Origin: Alkalicoccobacillus porphyridii
GTDB lineage: Bacteria > Bacillota > Bacilli > Bacillales > Bacillaceae_D
Assembly (NCBI RefSeq): GCF_007293315.1
Contig: NZ_VLXZ01000009.1
Coordinates: 62,001 to 126,000, forward strand
Length of the DNA stretch: 64,000 nt
Reading direction: 5' to 3'
In this document: positions 55,498 to 64,000 of the stretch, in pieces
Position numbering within the stretch: position 1 is the first letter of the stretch
Layout: the number at the start of each line of letters is the position of its first letter
Position numbers and translations under genes: made by a program
The notes under the pieces: generated by a model
Seen by the model: only the letters and a program-made list of their open reading frames with translations
Databases searched by the model: none
What the model was told of the DNA's origin: nothing

Positions 55498-56406
55498 TTA
55501 TTTTAAATCGTTTGAGATGAGTTTTTTTCTAAATTGATATGGAGAGGTTTTTTTGAAGCCTCTAAACTGCTGAATGAAATAGCTTGTGCTGGAATAACCA
55601 ACCGTTACAGCTATTTCAGTGACCGTAAGATTTGTTGTTGATAGTAATTTTTCTGCTTCGGTTACACGCACATAATTTAAGAGTTCTGTAAAGGACCTGC
55701 CTGTTACAGCTTTGATCTTGCGAGAAAAATAGCTATAGCTTAGCTTGCAATGCTTTGCAGCGTCTCTAGCGGTGATACCGGAATGAAACTGTTTTTCAAT
55801 CAAGTCAAATACCTCACGCATAAGGTTTAACTCTACTTCATTAAAGGGCTCCTTCTCACGGACAGCGACGCCTTGATTACGCCAGTAGCGTAGTACCTCC
55901 AAAAATATGGAGCAGATATGAATTCGGATCGCAAAATCATAGCCGTACTCCTTTAAATAAAACTCCTTCATAATTTGATTAATAATGGTTGAGATTGCCG
56001 TGTACTCGGTTTCTTTTTTTGTTAATAGGGTTTGCGGACTTGTTTTTGCCACTGTAAATGGCAGCACGTATTTTGACTCAAAGATGGAGCGTGAGGTCGA
56101 ATATAGTACCTCGGGCTCGAGTTTAATCACAAGATATCGTGTTTCTTCCCCGTCTTCAGCAAATATAGAGTGAACTTCATTAGAATTAATAATGACTAAG
56201 TCCCCTTCATTCATAAAAAACGTTTCTCCACCGACAAACATTCGTGCTTTTCCCGAAAAGGAAAATAATAATTCAATCGCTTCATGAAAATGTGGAGGGG
56301 CGATTTGATTAGAAGGAAGACTATGCTCTACATGACACTGAATCGGCTGGTTTAAGGCGTTCTCTTTTAGAACGTGCTCATGTTTAACTTCTGTTTTTAT
56401 AACCAT
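55498..56406 (-). CDS. AraC family transcriptional regulator
   Basis: Regulator of 302 residues: an N-terminal cupin sensor (PHFHEAIELLFSFSGKARMFVGGETFFMNEGDLVIINSNEVH) and a C-terminal pair of helix-turn-helix motifs (about 215-298, SYSYFSRKIKAVTGRSFTELLNYVRVTEAEKLL, LTVTEIAVTVGYSSTSYFIQQFRGFKKTSPYQFR). It probably activates the divergent sugar isomerase-transporter operon and may also control the downstream Gfo/Idh gene on its own strand. Confidence 0.92.
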   Translation of the reverse strand: MVIKTEVKHEHVLKENALNQPIQCHVEHSLPSNQIAPPHFHEAIELLFSFSGKARMFVGGETFFMNEGDLVIINSNEVHSIFAEDGEETRYLVIKLEPEVLYSTSRSIFESKYVLPFTVAKTSPQTLLTKKETEYTAISTIINQIMKEFYLKEYGYDFAIRIHICSIFLEVLRYWRNQGVAVREKEPFNEVELNLMREVFDLIEKQFHSGITARDAAKHCKLSYSYFSRKIKAVTGRSFTELLNYVRVTEAEKLLSTTNLTVTEIAVTVGYSSTSYFIQQFRGFKKTSPYQFRKKLISNDLK

Positions 56407-56443
56407 TTCACTAACTCTCCTTCTCCCCTATGACAAATATCTT

Positions 56444-56466
56444 ATACTTTATAATACTATAAGTAT
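56444..56466. promoter_or_regulatory. imperfect palindrome in divergent promoter
   Basis: ATACTTTATA and TATAAGTAT face each other around the AraC/isomerase divergent promoters and overlap a TATAAT at 56450-56455. It is a candidate operator. Confidence 0.3.
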
Positions 56467-56527
56467 ATCTCCTTTTCCTGCTTCATGTTACATTTTTACT
56501 GTGTTATAGCTTTAGGAAGGAAAGGTT

Positions 56528-57283
56528 GTGTATAAAGTGAAAAAAATTGGCTTGCAGCTTTATTCAGTCAAAGAGAAATGTGCCGAGGATTTTTTTGGAA
56601 CACTAGATGCCGTGGCAAAGGCTGGCTATGACGGAGTTGAATTCGCCGGTTATCACGGCAAATCAAGTAAAGAGCTTAAGCAACGACTTGAGAGCAACCA
56701 GCTTCAAGCTGCCGGAAGTCATGTCGGGATTCAAGAGCTTGAGAATAATCTTGAAAAAGTTATTGACTATTCTCTAGAAATTGAAAGCCCTTTCATCGTT
56801 TGTCCTGGATTACCAGATGAGTATCGCAATAGCGCGGACGCATATAAGCGTACAGCTGAGCAATTTACGCGAATTGGCGAAACGTGCGCAGCCTCAGGAA
56901 TAGCTTTCGGCTACCATAACCACGATATCGAGTTACAAACGTTTGATGGTGAGTATGGTCTTGATCTGTTGTTTGCACACAGTGATCCAAACAAGGTCTT
57001 TATGGAACTTGATACATACTGGCTAGAAGCAACTGGTTTAAAATCAGTTGATTGGATTAACCGCTATAAACAACGTATTAAAGCATTACACATCAAAGAT
57101 ATGAACAATCTTGAAGAAAAGATAAATGTTGAGGTTGGCTCAGGAGTTATGAATTTTAAAGAAATCATTTCAGCTGCCGCTTCACATCAAGTTCAATGGT
57201 ATATCGTTGAACAAGAAGAATATAGCATGGATGAAATAAAATCAATTGGTATTAGTGCTTCTTATTTAAAATCAATTCTATAA
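56528..57283 (+). CDS. sugar phosphate isomerase/epimerase family protein
   Basis: TIM-barrel protein of 251 residues of the xylose isomerase-like superfamily: GLQLYSVKEKCAEDFFGTLDAVAKAGYDGVEFAG at the start, FGYHNHDIELQ (metal-binding H), MELDTYWLEATGLKS, and ALHIKDM. Related enzymes in Gfo/Idh loci epimerise or dehydrate keto-sugars or inositol. The start is GTG 56528 (GGAAGGAAAGG upstream) or GTG 56537. Confidence 0.87.
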   Translation: MYKVKKIGLQLYSVKEKCAEDFFGTLDAVAKAGYDGVEFAGYHGKSSKELKQRLESNQLQAAGSHVGIQELENNLEKVIDYSLEIESPFIVCPGLPDEYRNSADAYKRTAEQFTRIGETCAASGIAFGYHNHDIELQTFDGEYGLDLLFAHSDPNKVFMELDTYWLEATGLKSVDWINRYKQRIKALHIKDMNNLEEKINVEVGSGVMNFKEIISAAASHQVQWYIVEQEEYSMDEIKSIGISASYLKSIL

Positions 57284-57305
57284 CATACTAAAGGAGTTTT
57301 TAATC

Positions 57306-58415
57306 ATGGAAAAAGTCGTACGTATTGGAATTATTGGTTGCGGTGGAATCGCGAACGGAAAACAAATGCCGAGCCTTGCTAAAGTGAAGCAAGTTCAAAT
57401 GGTTGCCTTCTGTGACATTGTTAAGGAAAAAGCAGAAAAAGCAGCAGCTGATTATGGTGTTGAGGGTGCAGATGTTTACACAGATTACAAAGAACTTTTA
57501 AATGATTCTTCTATTGATGTGGTCCATGTTTGTACGCCAAACAAATCACATTCATTCATCAGTATCGCAGCAATGGAAGCTGGTAAACACGTTCTTTGCG
57601 AGAAACCAATGGCTAAAACTGCTAAAGAAGCTCGCGAGATGGTTGAAGTAGCAAAGCGTACTGGTAAGAAACTAACGATTGGTTACGATAACCGTTACCG
57701 TAATGACTCACTTTATCTTAAAGAGCTTGTTAAAGAGGATGAATTTGGTGACATTTATTATGCTAAAGCTCACGCTGTTCGTCGTCGTGCGGTTCCAACT
57801 TGGGGCGTATTCTTAAATGAAGAAGAACAAGGTGGCGGACCGTTAATTGATATCGGTACTCATGCGATCGACTTAACACTCTGGACACTTAATAACTACA
57901 AGGTGAAAAGTGTTGTTGGTAATGTGTATTATAAGCTTTCTGACACAGAAAATGCTGCAAATGCCTTTGGTCCTTGGGATCCAAAAGAATTTACAGTAGA
58001 AGATTCTGCGTTTGCTTTTATCACAATGGAAAACGGTGCAACGGTAACACTTGAAGCGAGCTGGGCCTTAAATACACTTGATGTGGATGAAGCCAAAACA
58101 ACCATTTGCGGAACAAAAGCTGGTGCAGATATGCGTGATGGTCTACGCATTAATGGTGAAAAGCTAAGCAGATTGTATGTAACTAAGCCTGATCTAGCAG
58201 CTGGTGGCGTAGCTTATTATGAAGGTGGAACTGAAAGCCAAGCTGACCGTGAAGCAAGACTTTGGATTGAGGCGATCATTAACGATACAGAGCCATTTGT
58301 AAAACCTGAAGAAGCATTAGTCGTAAGTGAAATTCTTGAAGCGATTTACGAATCATCTAAAACAGGAAAAACGATTTATTTTGATCAGAAAGAGCAGTTC
58401 TCTACTTCGAGTTAA
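57306..58415 (+). CDS. Gfo/Idh/MocA family oxidoreductase, second
   Basis: Protein of 369 residues: GIIGCGGIANGKQMPSLAK (NAD-binding GxGxxA-like), CTPNKSHSFISIAAMEAGKHVLCEKPMAKTA with the catalytic lysine in EKP, GGGPLIDIGTHAIDLTLW near 178-195. It oxidises a sugar or a cyclitol to the keto form. It lies between the epimerase and the transporter genes on the same strand, in one operon with them. Confidence 0.92.
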   Translation: MEKVVRIGIIGCGGIANGKQMPSLAKVKQVQMVAFCDIVKEKAEKAAADYGVEGADVYTDYKELLNDSSIDVVHVCTPNKSHSFISIAAMEAGKHVLCEKPMAKTAKEAREMVEVAKRTGKKLTIGYDNRYRNDSLYLKELVKEDEFGDIYYAKAHAVRRRAVPTWGVFLNEEEQGGGPLIDIGTHAIDLTLWTLNNYKVKSVVGNVYYKLSDTENAANAFGPWDPKEFTVEDSAFAFITMENGATVTLEASWALNTLDVDEAKTTICGTKAGADMRDGLRINGEKLSRLYVTKPDLAAGGVAYYEGGTESQADREARLWIEAIINDTEPFVKPEEALVVSEILEAIYESSKTGKTIYFDQKEQFSTSS

Positions 58416-58434
58416 TGAAAGGGTGTCATTAGCT

Positions 58435-59736
58435 ATGTTGAGGTCTTCTGAGTATTCGAAACACTATCTAATCGGGGTATGTTTAAGCACATTACTTATA
58501 GCTACTGGTTGTTCTAACGCAACGGATGCAGAGGAAGAATTAGAAGAAACAATTTCAGTCGAAGGAAAAACGACCGTTACCTACTGGCATAATTATACGG
58601 GTACTGGTCTGGAAGCCATTGAACAGGTAGTTGAGGATTTCAACAGAAGTCAAGACGATATTTTTGTACAGTCCATCTATAGTGCATCTTCAGAAGGAGA
58701 CGATCAAAGGTTGCTGACGGCTATCGCCGGAGGCAACCCTCCTGATCTTGCTCAATTTGATCGATTTAAAGTAGCTCAATATGCCGCAGAAAACTCTTTA
58801 GAATCACTTTCCCCATTCATTGAAAGAGATGAATTCGACATGGATAAATATTATGATTACTCAGCATTAGAGACAATGTATGAGGATGAGTATTATGCCA
58901 TCCCCCTTACAACAGATTCTAGATTATTGTTTTATAATAAGGACCGCTTTGAAGAAGTCGGTCTTGACCCAGATCATCCACCAACTACAATCACTGAACT
59001 TGAAGAGGCAATTGATTTATTAACCACTTTTGAAAGCGGTAACATACAACAAATTGGTATGGTACCTTGGACGGCTCAAGGATGGTTCTATACTTGGGGT
59101 TGGTCTTTTGGTGGCGAGTTCTATGACGAAGAAACCAATCGTTTAACCTTAACTCATCCTAAAAATATTGAAGCGTTGGAATGGCTCGTTAGCTTTGCAG
59201 ATAAATACGACGCAGCAACCATCACTAGTTTTGATACCGCTCAAGGAAGTAATGAGATGGATCCATTTAATCTTGAACTATACAGTATGAAGATAGATGG
59301 ACCTTTTGCTATATCGAATATTAATCAATATAACCCTGATTTGAACTATGGAGTTACACCTATACCAACTCCAACTGGTGACAACTTTTCCACTTGGTCA
59401 GGTGGTATGTCAATCATTATGCCTAAGGGATCTAGGAATCAAGAAGAGGCATGGGAATTTATGAAATACATTGGAAGTGAAGAGGGTCAACGAACCTTTA
59501 ATGAAATTGATAACCAGATGTCTGTCATTGATACCGTCAACGAAGACCTGTACGGTGATGACCCGATTATGAGAGAATTTATTGATATTCTACCTGACTC
59601 CAATGCTCGTCCCCCCATTCCAAATGGCCAGTTATTATGGAATGAGCTCGATAAAATGGTTGAATACGCCATTCATGGTCGTGGCACACCTGAAGAGCTT
59701 TTGGAAAAAGTAAATAATCGAGTGAATGTTGAATAG
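58435..59736 (+). CDS. CUT1-type sugar-binding lipoprotein
   Basis: Extracytoplasmic solute-binding protein of 433 residues with lipobox (IATGC), TYWHNYTGTGLEAIEQVVEDF, LLTAIAGGNPPDLAQFDRF, PLTTDSRLLFYNKDRFEEVGLDP and WTAQGWFYTWGWSFGG. It binds a mono- or oligosaccharide. ATG 58435 has GAAAGGGTG 9 bases upstream; the reading from 58327 overlaps the preceding gene. Confidence 0.92.
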   Translation: MLRSSEYSKHYLIGVCLSTLLIATGCSNATDAEEELEETISVEGKTTVTYWHNYTGTGLEAIEQVVEDFNRSQDDIFVQSIYSASSEGDDQRLLTAIAGGNPPDLAQFDRFKVAQYAAENSLESLSPFIERDEFDMDKYYDYSALETMYEDEYYAIPLTTDSRLLFYNKDRFEEVGLDPDHPPTTITELEEAIDLLTTFESGNIQQIGMVPWTAQGWFYTWGWSFGGEFYDEETNRLTLTHPKNIEALEWLVSFADKYDAATITSFDTAQGSNEMDPFNLELYSMKIDGPFAISNINQYNPDLNYGVTPIPTPTGDNFSTWSGGMSIIMPKGSRNQEEAWEFMKYIGSEEGQRTFNEIDNQMSVIDTVNEDLYGDDPIMREFIDILPDSNARPPIPNGQLLWNELDKMVEYAIHGRGTPEELLEKVNNRVNVE

Positions 59737-59767
59737 TGTGTCAATCATTTAATCGGGAGGTTATGAG

Positions 59768-60703
59768 ATGAACACGAATATACCAAAAACCAAGCCTTCT
59801 GAACCCTCACCTGCCACAAAAAAATCAAAACGTTCGAATGAAAATCTAACTGGCTGGTTATTTGCATCTCCTTGGGTCATCGGATTGCTTCTATTTTTCG
59901 CTTATCCTCTCCTCTCATCTGTTTATTACAGCTTTACAGATTACAGCATCTTTCAGGCAGGGGAATTTATAGGTCTGGCCAATTATCGAGAACTTATGAC
60001 AGATGAGTTATTTTGGATCTCTATTTGGAACACAGTGTATTTCGCCGTCTTCTTTGTTCCTTTGAGTATCATATTTGGAGTCGCCTTAGCGATGATCCTC
60101 AATATGAAAATCAAAGGGATGGCTGTGTATCGAACGATTTTCTTTCTACCTACCCTTGTACCGCATGTGGCATTGGCGATTCTATGGATTTGGTTGTTGA
60201 ACCCAGAATTCGGACTTATCAATAATGCACTAAATCTTATTGGTATTCAGGGCCCCCCGTGGCTAGGTAGTTTATTTTGGGCGAAGCCTTCGTTAATCCT
60301 GATGTCCTTATGGGGGATTGGCCAGGCAGTGATTATTTATCTTGCTGGCCTTTCAGACATTTCTGAAGAATATTATGAGGCAGCTGATGTAGATGGTGCC
60401 AGCTTTCTTCAGAAGACCTTTAAAATCACAATTCCGTTATTAACACCTGTCATATTCTTTAATCTCGTTATGGGATTCATTGGTGCATTCCAGCAATTTA
60501 CGCTACCATACACGATGACTAACGGTTCGGGTAGTCCAGCTGACGCCTTAACATTCTATGTGATGTATCTTTACGACAATGCCTTTAACTATTTTAGAAT
60601 GGGATACGCCTCAGCAATGGCATGGATTCTTTTCTTTATTATTATGAGCTTGACTGCATTTGTGTTCTGGAGCTCCAAACGATGGGTTCATTATCAAGGA
60701 TAA
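59768..60703 (+). CDS. CUT1 sugar ABC transporter permease (MalF-like)
   Basis: Permease of 311 residues with six helices: LTGWLFASPWVIGLLLFFAYPLLSSVYYSF and the EAA loop SEEYYEAADVDGASFLQKTFKITIPLLTPV near 200-230. It forms the channel for the binding protein upstream. Confidence 0.93.
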   Translation: MNTNIPKTKPSEPSPATKKSKRSNENLTGWLFASPWVIGLLLFFAYPLLSSVYYSFTDYSIFQAGEFIGLANYRELMTDELFWISIWNTVYFAVFFVPLSIIFGVALAMILNMKIKGMAVYRTIFFLPTLVPHVALAILWIWLLNPEFGLINNALNLIGIQGPPWLGSLFWAKPSLILMSLWGIGQAVIIYLAGLSDISEEYYEAADVDGASFLQKTFKITIPLLTPVIFFNLVMGFIGAFQQFTLPYTMTNGSGSPADALTFYVMYLYDNAFNYFRMGYASAMAWILFFIIMSLTAFVFWSSKRWVHYQG

Positions 60704-60718
60704 TAAAGGAGGCAAATT

Positions 60719-61555
60719 ATGAGTGCCCTAGCTAAAAAACGGATGCAAAGTATCTATGCTCACTCTGTTCTAATCTTTGCCTCCATTCTTTTTCTCATTC
60801 CTTTTATTTGGATGGTATCAACATCTTTAAAGCCATTAACGCAAGTGTTTACGATTCCACCCGAGTTTCTTCCTGAGCCTATTCAATGGCAGAACTATGT
60901 AGAAGCTACGGAGTACATCCCTTTTTGGCAATACACCTTTAATACAGCCATTATTACCATAATGAGTACGATCGGCGTTGTGATCAGTTGTCCGCTTGTT
61001 GCTTATAGCTTTGCCAAGTTAAAATGGCGTGGACGTAACACTTTGTTTGTTATTACCATTGGTGTCATGATGATTCCAGCACAGGTAACAATGATTCCTC
61101 TATTTTTGCTTTTTAATGAGCTTGGATGGGTTGGAACAAATCTACCTCTGATTGTTCCTGCGTTTTTTGGTGTACCTTTCTCAATCTTTTTACTTAGGCA
61201 ATTTTTTAAAGGGCTGCCTGATACCCTACGTGAAGCAGCAAAAATTGATGGCGCCAGTGAATGGCGAATTTATTGGCAAATCATGTTCCCTTTAGCTAAG
61301 CCAGCCGTGCTAGCAATTGCGTTATTCCAATTCATGGCGTCATGGACCGATTTCCTTGGCCCACTTATTTATCTGACAAATGAAGCTTCTTATACACTTT
61401 CGTTAGGTCTTCAGCAATTCCAGAATCAACAAGGCTCTCAGTGGCATATGATGATGGCTGTCTCCACAATGATGACCTTACCAATTATTATCCTCTTTTT
61501 CTTTATGCAGAAGACATTTATTCGAGGCATTACGTTTACAGGTATAAAAGGCTAA
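60719..61555 (+). CDS. CUT1 sugar ABC transporter permease (MalG-like)
   Basis: Permease of 278 residues: FASILFLIPFIWMVSTSLKPLTQV, RQFFKGLPDTLREAAKIDGASEWRIYWQIMFPLAKPAVL (EAA loop), and C-terminal FIRGITFTGIKG. There is no ATPase gene in this locus; as in B. subtilis MsmX systems, a shared ATPase is expected. Confidence 0.93.
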   Translation: MSALAKKRMQSIYAHSVLIFASILFLIPFIWMVSTSLKPLTQVFTIPPEFLPEPIQWQNYVEATEYIPFWQYTFNTAIITIMSTIGVVISCPLVAYSFAKLKWRGRNTLFVITIGVMMIPAQVTMIPLFLLFNELGWVGTNLPLIVPAFFGVPFSIFLLRQFFKGLPDTLREAAKIDGASEWRIYWQIMFPLAKPAVLAIALFQFMASWTDFLGPLIYLTNEASYTLSLGLQQFQNQQGSQWHMMMAVSTMMTLPIIILFFFMQKTFIRGITFTGIKG

Positions 61556-61587
61556 AAAAACCGATGAGCTAAGCTCATCGGTTTTTA
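61555..61587. terminator. bidirectional terminator between permease and coxA
   Basis: AAAACCGATGAG pairs with CTCATCGGTTTT around CTAAG, with T on the plus side and A on the minus side. Confidence 0.88.
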
Positions 61588-61591
61588 CTAC

Positions 61592-62470
61592 TTATCGACG
61601 CATTCCTTCAAAAGGACGTTGAGCTGCATCGCCTAAATCCTTCATCATGTCATTCACTGTATCACGCACATTGTCAAAGGCTTCGCCGTTACGAAGCCTA
61701 TCATCGGTTTCTTGAACGCGATTAAATGCTTCGTCATCCGTCAGAACTCGAACGTCTTTTCCATTAGTCAGGTTTTTAATTCCGTCCTTAATGTCCTGTT
61801 CAAGATCGCCATGATGGTTATCATCCTGCATAACAGCTACAACCACTTGATCGTCATAGACCATTACACGTGAATCTTTCACGCCATCTATTTCGGCAAC
61901 ATGAGTGCGAATGTTTTCAACAGTTTCGCCATCGTAATTATCATCATAATTCATTTCTGAATCATGACCTTGGTTCCGCATGCCATCACGGCTTTCAACA
62001 CCAAAGCGACTATCACGAGGTAGCTTTTTGTTTTGACCAGTTTCCATGTGAGTGGCTCCGTCATAGATCATACCGTTGTCATCAATCATACCCACACGGT
62101 TGTCACCGGTGATTCCACGCGCTAAGCCTTTTCCATGTTGAGTATTTCGATAGCTTGAGCGTTTTACACTGGTTCCATCCATTTTTAGGCCTTGATTATT
62201 GGTATATCCATACCCACGTGTGCCACGAAAGTCATTGCCTGCCCCTTGAGATCCAGCTCCATAAAAGCCTGTCCCATAGTTATTCCCACGCATACCAGCA
62301 TATCCATTATCCGGAGTCATCATATCTGTCACAGGACCTTCTGAATTCATACGTGCCCCGCGATTCATTGACTGAGTGTTTGTTCCTGTGTCATCAGGAT
62401 TGCCACACGCTCCTAAAAGTCCAGTAGATAAAAGGATAACCGTTGTACAAGTGATCGCTATTTTCTTCAT
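61592..62470 (-). CDS. coxA: YhcN/YlaJ family sporulation lipoprotein (CoxA-like)
   Basis: Protein of 292 residues: lipobox LLGAC, then a long Gly/Asn/Arg-rich low-complexity region (about 25-150), then a small domain of about 110 residues (HVAEIDGVKDSRVMVYDDQVVVAV, typical YhcN/YlaJ beta-alpha fold). In B. subtilis coxA (yrbB) encodes a spore cortex protein of this family directly downstream of safA, the same arrangement as here. It is expected in the forespore or the outer spore layers. Confidence 0.82.
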   Translation of the reverse strand: MKKIAITCTTVILLSTGLLGACGNPDDTGTNTQSMNRGARMNSEGPVTDMMTPDNGYAGMRGNNYGTGFYGAGSQGAGNDFRGTRGYGYTNNQGLKMDGTSVKRSSYRNTQHGKGLARGITGDNRVGMIDDNGMIYDGATHMETGQNKKLPRDSRFGVESRDGMRNQGHDSEMNYDDNYDGETVENIRTHVAEIDGVKDSRVMVYDDQVVVAVMQDDNHHGDLEQDIKDGIKNLTNGKDVRVLTDDEAFNRVQETDDRLRNGEAFDNVRDTVNDMMKDLGDAAQRPFEGMRR

Positions 62471-62550
62471 ATTTGTTTAGCCTCCTTTCGACTTTATTTT
62501 GTCTAAAGGAGGCTATTTCTACTCTGTTAGTTCTTGGGTACGATTAAATG

Positions 62551-63762
62551 TTAATCCTCATAATCGTCCTGTTCTTTGTATTGATTAAGATGCTCTGTCT
62601 GCTGATAACGCGACATTGGCATCATTTGCCCATAAGCATTCATTGTCATCGGTTCCGTAGGCTCTTGTTCGTAATTTGGATGCCCATTTCCTTGATACAA
62701 CTCAGGTTGAGGCTGCATTCCCCAAGATCCATTAGGTGCATAACCACCTTGATTGTGCCATGGTCCATGATGATGTGGATGATGGTGATGATGTGGTCTT
62801 GGTGGTGGACATGGCGCACACCCCGGCATCATTGGGCTAATAGGCGTGTAACAAGGCTGATTCCATTGTGAATTCATTCCTTGTTCTGCAGACGGCCAGC
62901 CTTGATTTGGCTGCATCATTTCTGGATGCATATTCGGCATTGGCTGATTTGGATAGTGCATGCCTTGTTGCGCACTCGGCCAGCCTTGGTTTGGTTGCAT
63001 ATAACCTTGCTGTGCACTTGGCCAGCCTTCGTTTGGTTGCATATAACCTTGCTGTGCACTTGGCCAGCCTTCGTTTGGTTGCATATAGCCTTGCTGTGCA
63101 CTTGGCCAGCCTTGATTTGGTTGCATATTCTCTTGCTGTGCACTTGGCCAGCTTTGGTTTGGTTGCATACTCCCTTGTTGTGCTGTTGGCTTTTTCTGAT
63201 TTGGTTGCATAGTCCCTTGCTGAGCATTTGGCCATGCTTGGTTCGGCTGTTTCTTTGCTTGCTGCGCACTTGGCTTCTGTTGATTTGGCTGCGTACTTCC
63301 TTTTTTTTCTTTATTTACAGACTCCATTTTTTTTGCAGGTTTCATCTCAGGTGCAACTGGTGGTGGAGGAGTATTTGGCTTTTGTTGCATATAGATATTC
63401 ATATTTGCTTGATAATTTTTCTGTGTTTCTTTCACTGGTTTATGTGGCATCATCACTGGTTGAGGTTGCGCCTTTGGTTTAACAGTAGGTTTGATTGCTT
63501 CTTTTTTGGGTTTTGACTCTACTTTGATCTGTTCTTTTTTACTTTCTTTTGGCTTCATCGTTTCCTTTGAGTAATCCTTAGCTTGACCTGCTTCCTTTTT
63601 GACTGCTACACTCCCTGATGGAATTTTTATTTTCATCCCTGGCATAATCATGTCTGGATTAGCTAATTGGGAGTTAGCCTTCTTTAACTCATTAAAGTCT
63701 ACACCATAGCTTTTGGAAAGCTTCCAAAGTGTGTCTCCTTTTTGTACAATGTGTATTTTCAC
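62551..63762 (-). CDS. safA: SafA spore coat assembly protein
   Basis: Protein of 403 residues. Residues 1-50 are a LysM domain (KIHIVQKGDTLWKLSKSYGVD, GMKIKIPSG) that binds cortex or coat peptidoglycan; a Lys/Glu/Pro-rich linker follows, then about eight 14-residue tandem repeats (consensus MQPNQGWPSAQQGY) at about 190-295, and a His/Pro-rich C-terminus (PHHHHHPHHHGPWHN). This is the SafA layout. B. subtilis SafA anchors coat proteins at the cortex. It lies upstream of coxA on the same strand, likely cotranscribed in the mother cell. Confidence 0.9.
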   Translation of the reverse strand: MKIHIVQKGDTLWKLSKSYGVDFNELKKANSQLANPDMIMPGMKIKIPSGSVAVKKEAGQAKDYSKETMKPKESKKEQIKVESKPKKEAIKPTVKPKAQPQPVMMPHKPVKETQKNYQANMNIYMQQKPNTPPPPVAPEMKPAKKMESVNKEKKGSTQPNQQKPSAQQAKKQPNQAWPNAQQGTMQPNQKKPTAQQGSMQPNQSWPSAQQENMQPNQGWPSAQQGYMQPNEGWPSAQQGYMQPNEGWPSAQQGYMQPNQGWPSAQQGMHYPNQPMPNMHPEMMQPNQGWPSAEQGMNSQWNQPCYTPISPMMPGCAPCPPPRPHHHHHPHHHGPWHNQGGYAPNGSWGMQPQPELYQGNGHPNYEQEPTEPMTMNAYGQMMPMSRYQQTEHLNQYKEQDDYED

Positions 63763-63884
63763 CTTATCAACCCCTTCTTAGTCATCCGTTTATCTTATGC
63801 GGGACTTGGGCAAATTGCTACATGTCATCATTCATCTGTCGTCAACATTGTATGACGTAATCTAAAAAGTTAGACCGAAAAAAC

Positions 63885-63912
63885 GTGAAATAAAACTGGG
63901 TCATGCTATAAT
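63885..63912 (+). promoter_or_regulatory. sigma-A promoter of niaR-like gene
   Basis: TATAAT at 63907-63912, with GTGAAA at 63885-63890 as a weak -35 (16-bp spacer). It lies 36 bp before the ribosome-binding site GAGGTG. Confidence 0.45.
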
Positions 63913-63948
63913 TATAAGAATGAGAACTGGTTAAAATGAGGTGAAATC

Positions 63949-64000
63949 ATGACAAAAGGAGATAAATTACCTGGAGAGAAACGTCGCCAAGCGATTATTC
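63949..64000 (+). CDS. niaR: NiaR-like transcriptional repressor, partial
   Basis: The first 17 codons of a gene running off the window: it begins MTKGDKLPGEKRRQAII, with the start of a winged-helix domain like B. subtilis NiaR/YrxA (nicotinate-responsive repressor of nad genes). It has GAGGTG 5 bases upstream of ATG, and is divergent from safA, as the niaR and nad-safA region is in B. subtilis. Only 17 residues are visible. Confidence 0.6.
   Translation, partial: MTKGDKLPGEKRRQAII

Noticed and set aside
62881-63516. Plus-strand 211-codon frame opposite safA
   Set aside because: Product is a Trp/Leu-rich translation of the complement of the repeats; safA on the other strand has LysM, repeats and a good start.

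Overview
The window looks like a chromosomal segment of a low-GC, endospore-forming Bacillaceae member. Support: Gram-positive ribosome-binding sites (AGGAGG-type), frequent TTG/GTG starts, U-tailed hairpin terminators, lipoboxes, a sortase-type cell wall anchor, a gamma-polyglutamate hydrolase, and the spore coat pair safA-coxA lying divergent from a niaR-like regulator. The exact species cannot be read from the sequence; the rich set of oligopeptide, sugar and sugar-acid uptake systems fits a soil or alkaline-habitat Bacillus relative.

Layout. 1-2484: end of a muropeptide recycling operon (murP, mupG). 2551-9629: mostly single genes: a GntP permease, a polyglutamate hydrolase, a membrane phosphoesterase, an Old Yellow Enzyme and an acetyltransferase. 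9837-15280: a convergent gene pair split by a roughly 4 kb insert, which carries an internalin-like cell wall protein and a decayed serine recombinase and is bounded by a nearly perfect 110-bp direct repeat. 15416-19731: a minus-strand cluster with a MazG-like enzyme, a 48-residue PLD-like fragment, a Nudix hydrolase and a PLD-DEAH helicase with a DUF3427-like tail. 19871-23073: SelO, two VOC proteins and a small exporter. 23107-26139: a three-gene operon (lipoprotein, a GHSLA-containing hydrolase-like protein, a small helical protein) of unknown job. 26315-40818: a patchwork of small accessory genes. It includes a SgrR-type regulator divergent from an MFS exporter, an SPL-like radical SAM protein, a PadR gene joined to a DNA-ligase remnant, a broken HTH gene, and an ECF sigma/anti-sigma pair.

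40943-45537: a DeoR-regulated D-threonate-type pathway (four-carbon acid sugar kinase, PdxA2-like dehydrogenase, GntP permease), with an internal terminator and a cre-like site before the permease. 45738-52147: an LD-carboxypeptidase convergent with a complete five-gene Dpp/Opp transporter. 52404-54400: a beta-helix lipoprotein followed by a non-coding array of 21 CCAAGA motifs spaced 20-22 bp apart. 54422-61587: an AraC-regulated carbohydrate locus with two Gfo/Idh oxidoreductases, an epimerase and a CUT1 ABC transporter that lacks its own ATPase. 61592-64000: coxA, safA and the start of niaR.

The least explained structures are the phased CCAAGA array, the repeat-bounded LRR insert, the helicase/nucleotide-hydrolase cluster, and the lipoprotein/hydrolase operon at 23-26 kb. 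All calls come from reading the sequence; no database search was run.
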